This document shows, in pieces, positions 57,787 through 64,000 of a stretch of DNA of 64,000 bases. The stretch covers positions 1 through 64,000 of the forward strand of contig JAOAKH010000006.1 of assembly GCA_026413755.1 (NCBI GenBank), in the 5' to 3' direction. Position numbers and translations under genes: made by a program. The stretch's first letter is position 1, and the number at the start of each line of letters is the position of its first letter. The notes beneath the pieces were generated by a model. That model had not been told where the DNA came from. It worked only from the letters and a program-made list of their open reading frames with translations, and ran no database searches. The DNA is from Acidilobaceae archaeon (GTDB lineage: Archaea > Thermoproteota > Thermoprotei_A > Sulfolobales > Acidilobaceae).

Positions 57787-58514
57787 AGCCTCCTCAAAGC
57801 CTCGAGGGCTATCTTTGCTGCGGCCTTTATGTTCTGCGTCAGGCCCTCCGGCTCCAGCCTCTTGTAGTGGGCTGGAGAATCTACTGTTAGCAGCAGTGCC
57901 CCAGCCTTAACCCCCCTCATATGGCTTATGACGAAGAGGGCAGAGCACTCCATCTCCACCGCTATAACCCCCCTCTTGCTCCACCTCTCCGCAAACTCTG
58001 GCCCCTCGCCGTAGAAGGCGTCGCTTGAGATCACAGGGCCTACGTGATACCTGCTGCCGCCCTTCTGCGCCTCCTCTATTAGTGCCTTTAGCACCTCAAA
58101 GTGGGGGGCTGCCGGGCCACAGGCGAGCTCCCCGTAATATTGGTAGTAGGGTCCTCCAGGGTAGTACGAAGCCACGGTGGGGATCACTAAGTCCCCGATC
58201 TCCACGCTGGGCGTCAGGGAGCCGCAGGTGCCGAGCCTTATCATGAGCTTAGCGCCGAGGGCTATGAGCTCCTCGAAGACTAGGGAGGCAGAGGAGGACC
58301 CTATTCCGTGAGTAGCCACAGTTATGGACATGCCGTTGTACTTGCCGGTGTACACTAAGAGGCCCCTGTTCTCGTTAACGAGCCTCGGCTCCTCAAGGAA
58401 GTGCTGTGCTATGAACCTCACCCTCCCCGGGTCTCCTGCCACGATGACCTTCTCAGCTATGTCGCCTGGGGAGGCCTTTATGTGGCCTGCAACTGCCCTC
58501 CTCAAAGGCCTCAC
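57783..58514 (-). CDS. purine/uridine nucleoside phosphorylase (PNP/UDP family, MTAP I-like)
   Basis: 243 residues. [48 protein letters not shown] and VEMECSALF are PNP/UDP motifs. The pattern is close to the Sulfolobus 5'-methylthioadenosine phosphorylase I (recalled), which accepts several purine nucleosides; the substrate is therefore uncertain between MTA, inosine/guanosine and uridine. GTG start. Confidence 0.9.
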   Translation of the reverse strand: MRPLRRAVAGHIKASPGDIAEKVIVAGDPGRVRFIAQHFLEEPRLVNENRGLLVYTGKYNGMSITVATHGIGSSSASLVFEELIALGAKLMIRLGTCGSLTPSVEIGDLVIPTVASYYPGGPYYQYYGELACGPAAPHFEVLKALIEEAQKGGSRYHVGPVISSDAFYGEGPEFAERWSKRGVIAVEMECSALFVISHMRGVKAGALLLTVDSPAHYKRLEPEGLTQNIKAAAKIALEALRRL

Positions 58515-58544
58515 CGGAGAGCTAGGGGAGGCAGAATAAAAAGG

Positions 58545-59705
58545 TTAGCGCTTGAGGAGGACGAGCATGCTGAGAAGAAGGGGGGCCGAGACGCCGAGGA
58601 GAAGGGCGGAGGGGCCGGAGCTAGCTAAGATCCCTCCTATAGGAGCTCCCAGCGCCACTCCAACTATGTTGAAGACCTGCTGCAAGCCAACGGCAGTCCC
58701 CCTTGCTCCCGTCGGCACATCTGTAACTAGCACGGTGCTGGCCACTATGAGCCCTGCCAGGGAGAAGCTGAAGGCAGCCATGGCTAGGAGGAGCGTGGAA
58801 GAGCTAACTCCCAGAGCTATGACTGCGAGTATGCCGAGAAGGGAGAGGGCTGCGGAGGCTGCAGAGGCAACGGGAGGCCCCCTGAGGTCTGAGAGGTAGC
58901 CTAGGGCTATCATGAGGGGGGCAGAGAGGAGGGCTGTGAGGGCTAGCGATATGCCGGCTAAGAACCTAGCTTCCCTTTCGCTCTCTACCACCCTGCCTAT
59001 TAGCAGGCTAGTCCCCAGCCCTCCCGCGAGCACCCCTAGGGCAACGTATATGAGGAATATCAGCCAGAGGCCGGAGATCACGTTAGCTCCCCCTTCCTTT
59101 ACGTCCTGTATAACCTTTCTTAGGCCTTTCCAGGCGCTCTCCTCTCTCCTCTCCGGCACGAGGAAGGAGAGGAGGAAGGCTATGAAGAGCAGCGCTGCCG
59201 GCAGGGAAAACGCAGCTAGGTAGCCGTAGCTCCTCGCCACCGCGCCCCCGAGGCCGGAGCCCAACGCGTAGCCCATGGCTATGGGGGCCAGGAGGAACCC
59301 CATGCTCATGCCCACGCGGGGACCGCTCACCTCCCTTGCCTTAGCTATGAAGGCCGGGAAGACGAGGCTGCCGCCCAGCGCATGTATAGCCCTGAAGACC
59401 ATGAGCTGCTGATACGAGCCGGCGAGCCCATATGAGAAGATCGCTAAGGAGTCCACCAGGAGGCCCACAGTGAGCATCCTCTTCCTCCCCAACCTGTCCA
59501 CCAGGAGGCCCGCTACTATGCTAGCAGGTATGGCGATGAGGCTGTAGAGTCCCACTATGAAGCCCGCGAGGGCAGGGGTAGCCCCTAGCTCCCGCGCATA
59601 TATGCTGAGTATTGGGGAGGTGAGAGCAGTGTCGAATATGCCTGCGAACGCAATGAAACCTAAGATAGCATATATAGCCCTCGAGCTCCTTTCCGTGCCC
59701 TCCAT
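58545..59705 (-). CDS. major facilitator superfamily transporter
   Basis: 386 residues, twelve predicted helices. The loop 2-3 motif appears as GLLVDRLGRKRML; TDVPTGARGTAVGLQQVFN in the second half is typical of drug or metabolite exporters. Substrate unknown. TATA-like AATAAAATTT lies about 30-40 bp upstream, followed by a palindrome that may be an operator. Confidence 0.85.
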   Translation of the reverse strand: MEGTERSSRAIYAILGFIAFAGIFDTALTSPILSIYARELGATPALAGFIVGLYSLIAIPASIVAGLLVDRLGRKRMLTVGLLVDSLAIFSYGLAGSYQQLMVFRAIHALGGSLVFPAFIAKAREVSGPRVGMSMGFLLAPIAMGYALGSGLGGAVARSYGYLAAFSLPAALLFIAFLLSFLVPERREESAWKGLRKVIQDVKEGGANVISGLWLIFLIYVALGVLAGGLGTSLLIGRVVESEREARFLAGISLALTALLSAPLMIALGYLSDLRGPPVASAASAALSLLGILAVIALGVSSSTLLLAMAAFSFSLAGLIVASTVLVTDVPTGARGTAVGLQQVFNIVGVALGAPIGGILASSGPSALLLGVSAPLLLSMLVLLKR

Positions 59706-59716
59706 ATGCCATCGGA

Positions 59717-59732
59717 GCAGAGAGGGCTCTGC
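59717..59732 (-). promoter_or_regulatory. inverted repeat between TATA box and start of the MFS gene (possible operator)
   Basis: GCAGAG-AGGG-CTCTGC is a perfect 6-bp inverted repeat with a 4-bp spacer. It abuts the TATA-like AAATTTTATTT (59733-59743) and covers the expected transcription start of the MFS gene, which is where an archaeal repressor would bind. It could instead form an RNA hairpin. Confidence 0.4.
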
Positions 59733-59765
59733 AAATTTTATTTGTAAATATATTTAAAGTATATA

Positions 59766-60287
59766 CTAAACGTTCAGCTCCTCTAGCCCGTAGCTGAGCT
59801 TCTTTGAAGCGTCCACCGCTATGGCGAAGAGGGCGTCGGAGAGCCTGTTCATGACGGCTATAAGCAGGTTGTCCACATTAATGCCTGCCCTCTTCAGCGC
59901 TACGAGCCTCCTCTCTGCCCTCCTCACCGTGGACCTCGCTACGTGGAGGGCAGCAACGCCGGCAGGGCCTGCGGGAAGTATGAACTTCTGCAGGGGCTGG
60001 GCATAGCGTTTGTCCACTATCTCCTCCAGCCTCTTTACGTCCTCCTCGCTCACCCTCATGCGAGTTAGGCTAAAGCCTACCCTGTACAGGAGCTCCTGCA
60101 TGTACTTCAGCTCCTCGTCATACTCCTCCGTGCGCTCCCTCAGGAGCCCTCTTGCCATCCCTATTATAGAGTTGGCCTCGTCAAGAGTGCCATAGAACTC
60201 AACGAGAGGGTGATCCTTCTCCACTCTGCCAAGAATGGGGGTATACGTGAACCCCTCGTCCCCGGACCTCGTGTAGAGTCTACCCAA
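59766..60287 (-). CDS. ATP:cob(I)alamin adenosyltransferase, PduO type
   Basis: 173 residues. YTRSGDEGFT binds ATP; GTLDEANSIIG, RSTVRRAERR and MNRLSDALF are PduO/MMAB motifs. It makes adenosylcobalamin, so the cell uses a B12 enzyme such as a class II ribonucleotide reductase or mutase, not seen here. TTG start. Confidence 0.95.
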   Translation of the reverse strand: MGRLYTRSGDEGFTYTPILGRVEKDHPLVEFYGTLDEANSIIGMARGLLRERTEEYDEELKYMQELLYRVGFSLTRMRVSEEDVKRLEEIVDKRYAQPLQKFILPAGPAGVAALHVARSTVRRAERRLVALKRAGINVDNLLIAVMNRLSDALFAIAVDASKKLSYGLEELNV

Positions 60288-60296
60288 GCGCCGCCC

Positions 60297-60794
60297 CTAC
60301 CAAGGGTGTTCCTTCCACCCTAAGATATATGCGATTATGTTGGTTAACAGGTGCAAAGAGCCGCTGACGATCGCTAGGATTACCAGCAAAGAGAAGGTAA
60401 ACTGGTAGCCCATTAGGTAGAGCGCCACCACGGCGCCCACGTAGAAGTTGAGCTGATCTAGCACGGGAGCAGGGGCGCCGCTCTCCATGTTAAATCTCCT
60501 CTTTATGAAGGAGGCAACGAGGTCCCCCGTCATGGCTCCCACCGAGACGCCGAACCCTATGAAGAGGAGCTCAGGGCGATATAGGGACAGCAGGGCCCCA
60601 GCAGCAGTGCCGGCAGCGATGCCCGCGAAGAGCCCCTCCCACGTCTTCCCCTTCCCCAGCAGCCTCCTGCCGTCAAGGAATGTGAGCCCCATGTCTACGG
60701 GGGTCCTGCCGCCCGCCACCACAGGCGTAGCGTTGGCTACCATTGCGGGTAGGAGCAGCAGGAGGCCCTCGATCAGGTCGCCCACTACAGCCAT
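60297..60794 (-). CDS. carS: CDP-archaeol synthase
   Basis: 165 residues, four or five helices. LLPAMVANATPVVAGGRTPVDMG and DGRRLLGKGKTWEGLFAGI are the CarS (DUF46) motifs; GDLVASFIKRRFNMESGAPAP follows. It activates unsaturated archaeol with CTP in membrane lipid synthesis. Overlaps the RecA-like gene by 10 bp. Confidence 0.95.
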   Translation of the reverse strand: MAVVGDLIEGLLLLLPAMVANATPVVAGGRTPVDMGLTFLDGRRLLGKGKTWEGLFAGIAAGTAAGALLSLYRPELLFIGFGVSVGAMTGDLVASFIKRRFNMESGAPAPVLDQLNFYVGAVVALYLMGYQFTFSLLVILAIVSGSLHLLTNIIAYILGWKEHPW

Positions 60795-61336
60795 ATCAAG
60801 TCATCACCGCTCAGGGCAAATGCCGTTACCTTTCTCTGCGGCTTAGTTATCTCCAGCGCGAACTTGCCCTCCTGGAGCCGCCGCGTAGTCCCCACCACCT
60901 CTGCGTACTTCTCCACCACGACCCCGCCGGGGCTGGGCAGATCCTCTGCCGCCGAGCTCTGGCCTATGACCATTCCCCCGGAGAGCTTCGCGAAAGCGCA
61001 AGCCATAGCTAGCAGGCTCCTGGAGCGGTAGTCGGGGCTCTCGCGGTAGAAGGAGTTAACGGTGTCCACTATAACGTAGTCCCCCTTCAGCGTGGCCTGG
61101 GCCACCCTCATGGCCATGTCGTCCATGGTGAGGGCAACGCTAGTTGCTTCGCCGAAGGTCCTGTATGCAAGGGAGGAGCCCGCCTCTGTGGCTATTATGC
61201 TAACGCCGTAGCCTAGAGCCTGAGCCAGCCTAGCCACGTGTACCCCAAGCCTTGTTTTGCCAGAGGCGGGAGGGCCGTAGATGTATATTAGCTGCCTCCC
61301 TCTCACTACCCCCTCTATGTATGGATGGGACCTCAT
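60785..61336 (-). CDS. RecA/RadA-like ATPase (RadB/RadC-type paralogue)
   Basis: 183 residues. YIYGPPASGKTRLGVHVA is Walker A; DYVIVDTVNSFYRES is Walker B with the switch region. The size and lack of N-terminal HhH domain match short archaeal RadA paralogues that assist recombination. It is translationally coupled (ATGA) to the upstream wHTH gene. Confidence 0.75.
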   Translation of the reverse strand: MRSHPYIEGVVRGRQLIYIYGPPASGKTRLGVHVARLAQALGYGVSIIATEAGSSLAYRTFGEATSVALTMDDMAMRVAQATLKGDYVIVDTVNSFYRESPDYRSRSLLAMACAFAKLSGGMVIGQSSAAEDLPSPGGVVVEKYAEVVGTTRRLQEGKFALEITKPQRKVTAFALSGDDLIWL

Positions 61337-61866
61337 CTCAGCAGGTCCCTGAGCCTCGTTATAGTCCTCCTCTCCCTCTCGGGCCTCCTCTTAAACTGCA
61401 CGTCTATCTGGCTGTCAACGAGGGCCACGAGGTTCTTGAGGTTGTCCCCCTCGCGCTCTAGGAGCATATGGAGCCCCGGAGGCGGGGAGTGCTTCTCTAA
61501 GGCCTCTTTGCCCTCGCCGGTGCTCCTCACTTTCCTCCTTATGGGATCTGTCTCCACGAAGCCCACGTAGGTGAGCGATATGAGATCGTTCTTAAGCTCT
61601 GGGCTGTGAGCTCCCTCTGCCACCTTGAGGAAGGTGTAGTTAAGCGGCATCCCCTTCTCCTGGATGGCCTTCACTAGCTCGTGCAGGGTCCTCTCGTGCA
61701 TGGGGCCCAGCTTGTCCAATATGTAGAGAAGGTTCATCTGCCTCTGGTTCTTCATCACTGCCTCCTTGGTGACGACCTGCACGGCGGTTATCTTGAGCTC
61801 CTTGCTCTTAGTGCCCTCCTGCTTCTGCTCCTTCTGCTTCTCCTCCTTCTTCGGCAAGCTGAGCAC
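61333..61866 (-). CDS. winged-helix-like protein of unknown function
   Basis: 177 residues. A Lys/Glu/Gln-rich N-terminus (about 1-25) is followed by a winged-helix-like region (MNLLYILDKLGPMHERTLHE..., then FVETDPIRRKVRSTGEGKEAL). The C-terminal helix is basic (KRRPERERRTITRLRDLL). Coupling to a RecA-like ATPase suggests DNA repair. GTG start. Confidence 0.5.
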   Translation of the reverse strand: MLSLPKKEEKQKEQKQEGTKSKELKITAVQVVTKEAVMKNQRQMNLLYILDKLGPMHERTLHELVKAIQEKGMPLNYTFLKVAEGAHSPELKNDLISLTYVGFVETDPIRRKVRSTGEGKEALEKHSPPPGLHMLLEREGDNLKNLVALVDSQIDVQFKRRPERERRTITRLRDLLR

Positions 61867-61927
61867 CTGCTCTACAGGAACCCATAAGCCTTAAAACCTA
61901 TCTGCTCCCTTCCGCTGGGGGGATCAT

Positions 61928-63853
61928 TTGCGCATAGCAGCCCTTATGGTGATCTTCCTACTGCTCTCGCCGCTGATCCCCGGCTCCCAAGGAGCGGGGA
62001 GCCAGATCTTCGGCTGGGTCATAGTGCCGGCCGTGGACAGCGGGGGCTCTGGGAGCCTGCTTAACGTGACAGTCCTAGTGAAGTACCCCGGCAGCGGCCG
62101 GGTCGTGGTAAGGACAGAGGCCGGGGAGGCGGCCGTGGATGAGCTCACAAGGGCAAGCATGACGATGGCTTTCATGACAGGGAGCCTACTTGCAGGCTAT
62201 TACTGGGGGCTCTTCGACGCGCTCATAACGATAAAGACGAGGGAGAGGATCTCGGGCCCCAGCGGGGGCTTTGCCGTGGCACTTCTCACTTACAGCCTTC
62301 TCATATCTATGAAGAACTTCAGCCTCGGCAGCTATGCGGTGACGGGGGCCATATCGCCAGACGGCCTCTCGTCCCGAGTGGGGGGCGTGGACGCTAAGTG
62401 TAGGGCAGCACAGGGCGGCGGCCTGTACCTCATGCTCCCCGTAAGCAACGTGCAGGACCTGAGCAGGGCGTGCGCCGTAAGCAGGCCCGTGACGGGGGTC
62501 TTGGAGGCCTTTGAGGTCACGACAGGCACCAGCACTCTCGCAGGCAACGTCTCCTTCAAGATGCCCGAGGGCTTCAACGCCGCAATGAGGAGGGCCGCCC
62601 TCGAGCTCATTAACCTCACCGAGTCCCTGAGGGGCTCCCTTAATCCCCAAGCGAGGCAACAGCTCGCGAGGGCAAGGGAGCAGCTGAACAGGAGCCCCTA
62701 CTCGGCGGCGAGCCTGGCCTTTGGAGCATACGCTACGGCCCTCAGGGCATATTATGAACAGGCTGTGCAGAGCGGAGGCGTCGGCTGGGTCAGGGAGGAG
62801 ATGGGCAGGATCAGGGCGGAGCAGCAGCGGCTCAGGGCGCAGCTGGATGCAAAGGGGAAGGAGGGATCTATATACTATGTGGAGTTCTTGGCAACCGCGT
62901 ACACTAGGCTTGCGGACTCTAACTCTAGCCTCAGGGCCGCAGAGAGCGCCCTGAACAGGGGCCTCCTCTCTGAGGCCATAGAGTACCTGAGCTTCGCAAG
63001 GGCGAGGGTCGAGACCGTGAAGGCGTGGATCAGGACGGCAGAGGCAGTGAAGGAGAGCAGGCCGCGGGTGAGCGAGGAGGAGGTGAAGGCGGCAGCGTTC
63101 ATCTTCGGAAGCTACGTGGAGGCCGCGACGAGCTACGCAATAAGGTACGTGGAGCACGCCATCAGATACTACCCGCCGCCAGATCCAGAGGGCAGGCGCG
63201 TTAGGGCGCAGCTAGTGGACGAGCTGAGAAGGCAGGGGAGGGCGGAGCGCGAGGCAGGGAACTACGTGGCGAGCCTCGGCTTCTACCGGGAGGCATTCTC
63301 CAGGAGCCTCTCTGAGCTCTTCATTCCGCCCAACATAATGGATAAAGCTATGGCGGACCGCTACAGGAGGGAGCTGGGCCAGACGCTGTTCTTGCTCTCC
63401 TCCTACGCCTACTCCAAGGGGCTCGCCTCGGGCCTCTCGCCTGCATACCTTGAGTACAGCAAGGTGAGGTATGACTACGGGGACTACGACGCTTCCGTAG
63501 CCCTCCTGCAGGAGGCCGTGGCCTCTACTGTCCTCTGGAGCTCCCTCGCCGTCTCTAGGGCCGTCCTGCCCCCCGGCGGCGTAACGGTGAGGGTAGAGGA
63601 GGGGAGGAGCCCCACGGCGGCGCCCTCTCTGAACCCCTGGCTAGCAGTGCTGGCCTTCACTCTCCTTGTGGCTGCCTTCACCTTTGGCATGATCTTTGCC
63701 CTGCAGATAACTCTGAGGGTCGCCTGGAGGAGCCCCACGGGCAACAGCAGCTACGGCTCTCAGGTCCTCCTGGAGGAGAGCCCTCACGCCCTTACCCCAC
63801 AGGGCGGCCGCGGGGTGGTATGTAAAGGCCACGCGCAAGCGCCTCCCCGCTAG
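61928..63853 (+). CDS. secreted, membrane-anchored Lon-like (S16) serine protease, COG1750 type
   Basis: 641 residues. An N-terminal signal (about 1-22) precedes a Lon-type protease domain (about 25-215): the nucleophile Ser lies in RISGPSGGFAVALLTY, and the catalytic Lys in VGGVDAKCRAAQGGG. Residues 240-540 are mostly helical (TPR/coiled-coil-like), then a C-terminal membrane helix (WLAVLAFTLLVAAFTFGMIF). The final 35 residues lie antisense to the uracil-DNA glycosylase gene. TTG start; CATAAGCCTTAAAACC upstream holds the TATA box. Confidence 0.82.
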   Translation: MRIAALMVIFLLLSPLIPGSQGAGSQIFGWVIVPAVDSGGSGSLLNVTVLVKYPGSGRVVVRTEAGEAAVDELTRASMTMAFMTGSLLAGYYWGLFDALITIKTRERISGPSGGFAVALLTYSLLISMKNFSLGSYAVTGAISPDGLSSRVGGVDAKCRAAQGGGLYLMLPVSNVQDLSRACAVSRPVTGVLEAFEVTTGTSTLAGNVSFKMPEGFNAAMRRAALELINLTESLRGSLNPQARQQLARAREQLNRSPYSAASLAFGAYATALRAYYEQAVQSGGVGWVREEMGRIRAEQQRLRAQLDAKGKEGSIYYVEFLATAYTRLADSNSSLRAAESALNRGLLSEAIEYLSFARARVETVKAWIRTAEAVKESRPRVSEEEVKAAAFIFGSYVEAATSYAIRYVEHAIRYYPPPDPEGRRVRAQLVDELRRQGRAEREAGNYVASLGFYREAFSRSLSELFIPPNIMDKAMADRYRRELGQTLFLLSSYAYSKGLASGLSPAYLEYSKVRYDYGDYDASVALLQEAVASTVLWSSLAVSRAVLPPGGVTVRVEEGRSPTAAPSLNPWLAVLAFTLLVAAFTFGMIFALQITLRVAWRSPTGNSSYGSQVLLEESPHALTPQGGRGVVCKGHAQAPPR

Positions 63854-64000
63854 CTCTCCCTCCGCTATCCCCCTGCTCCTCCGCACCCCCCTCCACTCCC
63901 TCCCCAGCAGCTCGCTCAGCGTCCTGCCCGCGGTCTCGCCTAGCGCGACGACCAGGGCGGGGGAGAGCGCGGAGAGCTCTGCCAGCAGGTAGGGGAGGCA
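63641..64000 (-). CDS. uracil-DNA glycosylase, family 4 (C-terminal part; continues past the window)
   Basis: Minus-strand frame open from the window edge to a stop at 63641-63643, 119 residues visible. CLPYLLAEL, VVALGETAGRTL, RGIAEGEL and AFTYHPAAALWGKGVRALLQEDL match the C-terminal half of FeS-containing family 4 UDG, including the catalytic-loop HP in YHPAA. The first visible Cys is a plausible cluster ligand. After EDLRAV a tail of about 40 unconserved residues runs antisense to the Lon-like gene. Confidence 0.8.
   Translation of the reverse strand, partial: CLPYLLAELSALSPALVVALGETAGRTLSELLGREWRGVRRSRGIAEGELAGRRLRVAFTYHPAAALWGKGVRALLQEDLRAVAAVARGAPPGDPQSYLQGKDHAKGEGSHKESEGQHC

Noticed and set aside
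54840-61900. long plus-strand frames opposite rdgB, kae1, MFS and wHTH genes
   Set aside because: They mirror the codon periodicity of real minus-strand genes with strong family motifs.
1-64000. CRISPR array, insertion sequence, integrase or prophage genes
   Set aside because: I found no regularly spaced repeats, transposase motifs or integrase genes. Repeats present are two 11-bp tandem duplications and short palindromes.

Overview
This window is a dense, GC-rich stretch of archaeal chromosome, most probably from a thermophilic crenarchaeon (Thermoproteota, Desulfurococcales/Acidilobales-like). That placement is an inference from gene content and style. The evidence is archaeal-type information genes (Nop5, fibrillarin, pelota, Rio2, Kae1, Bud32, S24e, S27ae, L40e, archaeal AspRS/GlyRS/ValRS), archaeal lipid synthesis (CarS), bifunctional FBP aldolase/phosphatase, archaeal MAT, GatDE, heavy use of AGG and ATA codons, frequent GTG and TTG starts, and TATA boxes about 25-40 bp before many starts. 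No rRNA, CRISPR array, insertion sequence, prophage or replication origin was recognised. No gene-free gap exceeds 300 bp.

Layout. 1-5.9 kb: a Nei-type DNA glycosylase, a divergent pair of class III signal-peptide (pilin-like) surface proteins, a pyruvoyl decarboxylase, MoaB, a SIS-like protein and MTA phosphorylase. 6-10.3 kb: Pth2, TruD, a phosphoesterase, tRNA-Arg(CCG), FBPA/P and a ThiL-like kinase. 10.5-16.8 kb: an orphan solute-binding protein, the four-gene succinate dehydrogenase operon sdhACDB and a DAO-type flavoprotein. 16.8-19.1 kb: two divergent ribbon-helix-helix genes, DUF1152 and a YgjP-type metallopeptidase. 19.2-27 kb: the nop5-flpA-UPF0216-aspS operon, gatD and gatE, and three candidate box C/D sRNAs. 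27-32.9 kb: flavin reductase, DUF460, Rio2, a thioredoxin-CcdA-like fusion and a UbiD-family decarboxylase. 33-38.4 kb: the porGDAB ferredoxin oxidoreductase operon, a Dps-like ferritin and an ABC-2 exporter. 38.5-42.2 kb: a split lactate/glycolate oxidation module (GlcD, a small FeS protein, LutB, a CCG protein). 42.3-47.4 kb: small unknown genes, a stand-alone Lrp effector domain, pelota, ValRS and a truncated NSS transporter operon. 47.5-53.5 kb: tRNA-Glu(CTC), an NAD-dependent epimerase, a DUF523/DUF1722 protein, an amidohydrolase, DUF429 and GlyRS. 53.5-58.5 kb: MAT, RdgB, the Bud32-Kae1-S27ae-S24e operon, L40e and a nucleoside phosphorylase. 58.5-64 kb: an MFS transporter, PduO adenosyltransferase, CarS, a RecA-like ATPase with a wHTH partner, a secreted Lon-like protease and the 3' part of a uracil-DNA glycosylase.

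How the genes fit together. RNA modification is a theme: Nop5 and fibrillarin are encoded beside candidate C/D guide sRNAs, with TruD, KEOPS (Kae1/Bud32) and two tRNAs also present. GatDE with an AspRS carrying a histidine at a tRNA-discrimination position suggests indirect amide aminoacylation. Central carbon metabolism is represented by PorGDAB, SdhACDB, FBPA/P and the GlcD/LutB module. The methionine/SAM branch is represented by MAT, MTA phosphorylase and the pyruvoyl decarboxylase.

The most interesting material is a tandem pair of C/D sRNAs on the gatE stop codon. Their terminal stems share one segment and so look mutually exclusive. Other points are a third C/D sRNA between aspS and a peptidase gene, a Nei glycosylase starting Met-Thr-Glu instead of Met-Pro-Glu, a decapitated NSS transporter followed by two tiny membrane proteins, and long antisense 3' overlaps.
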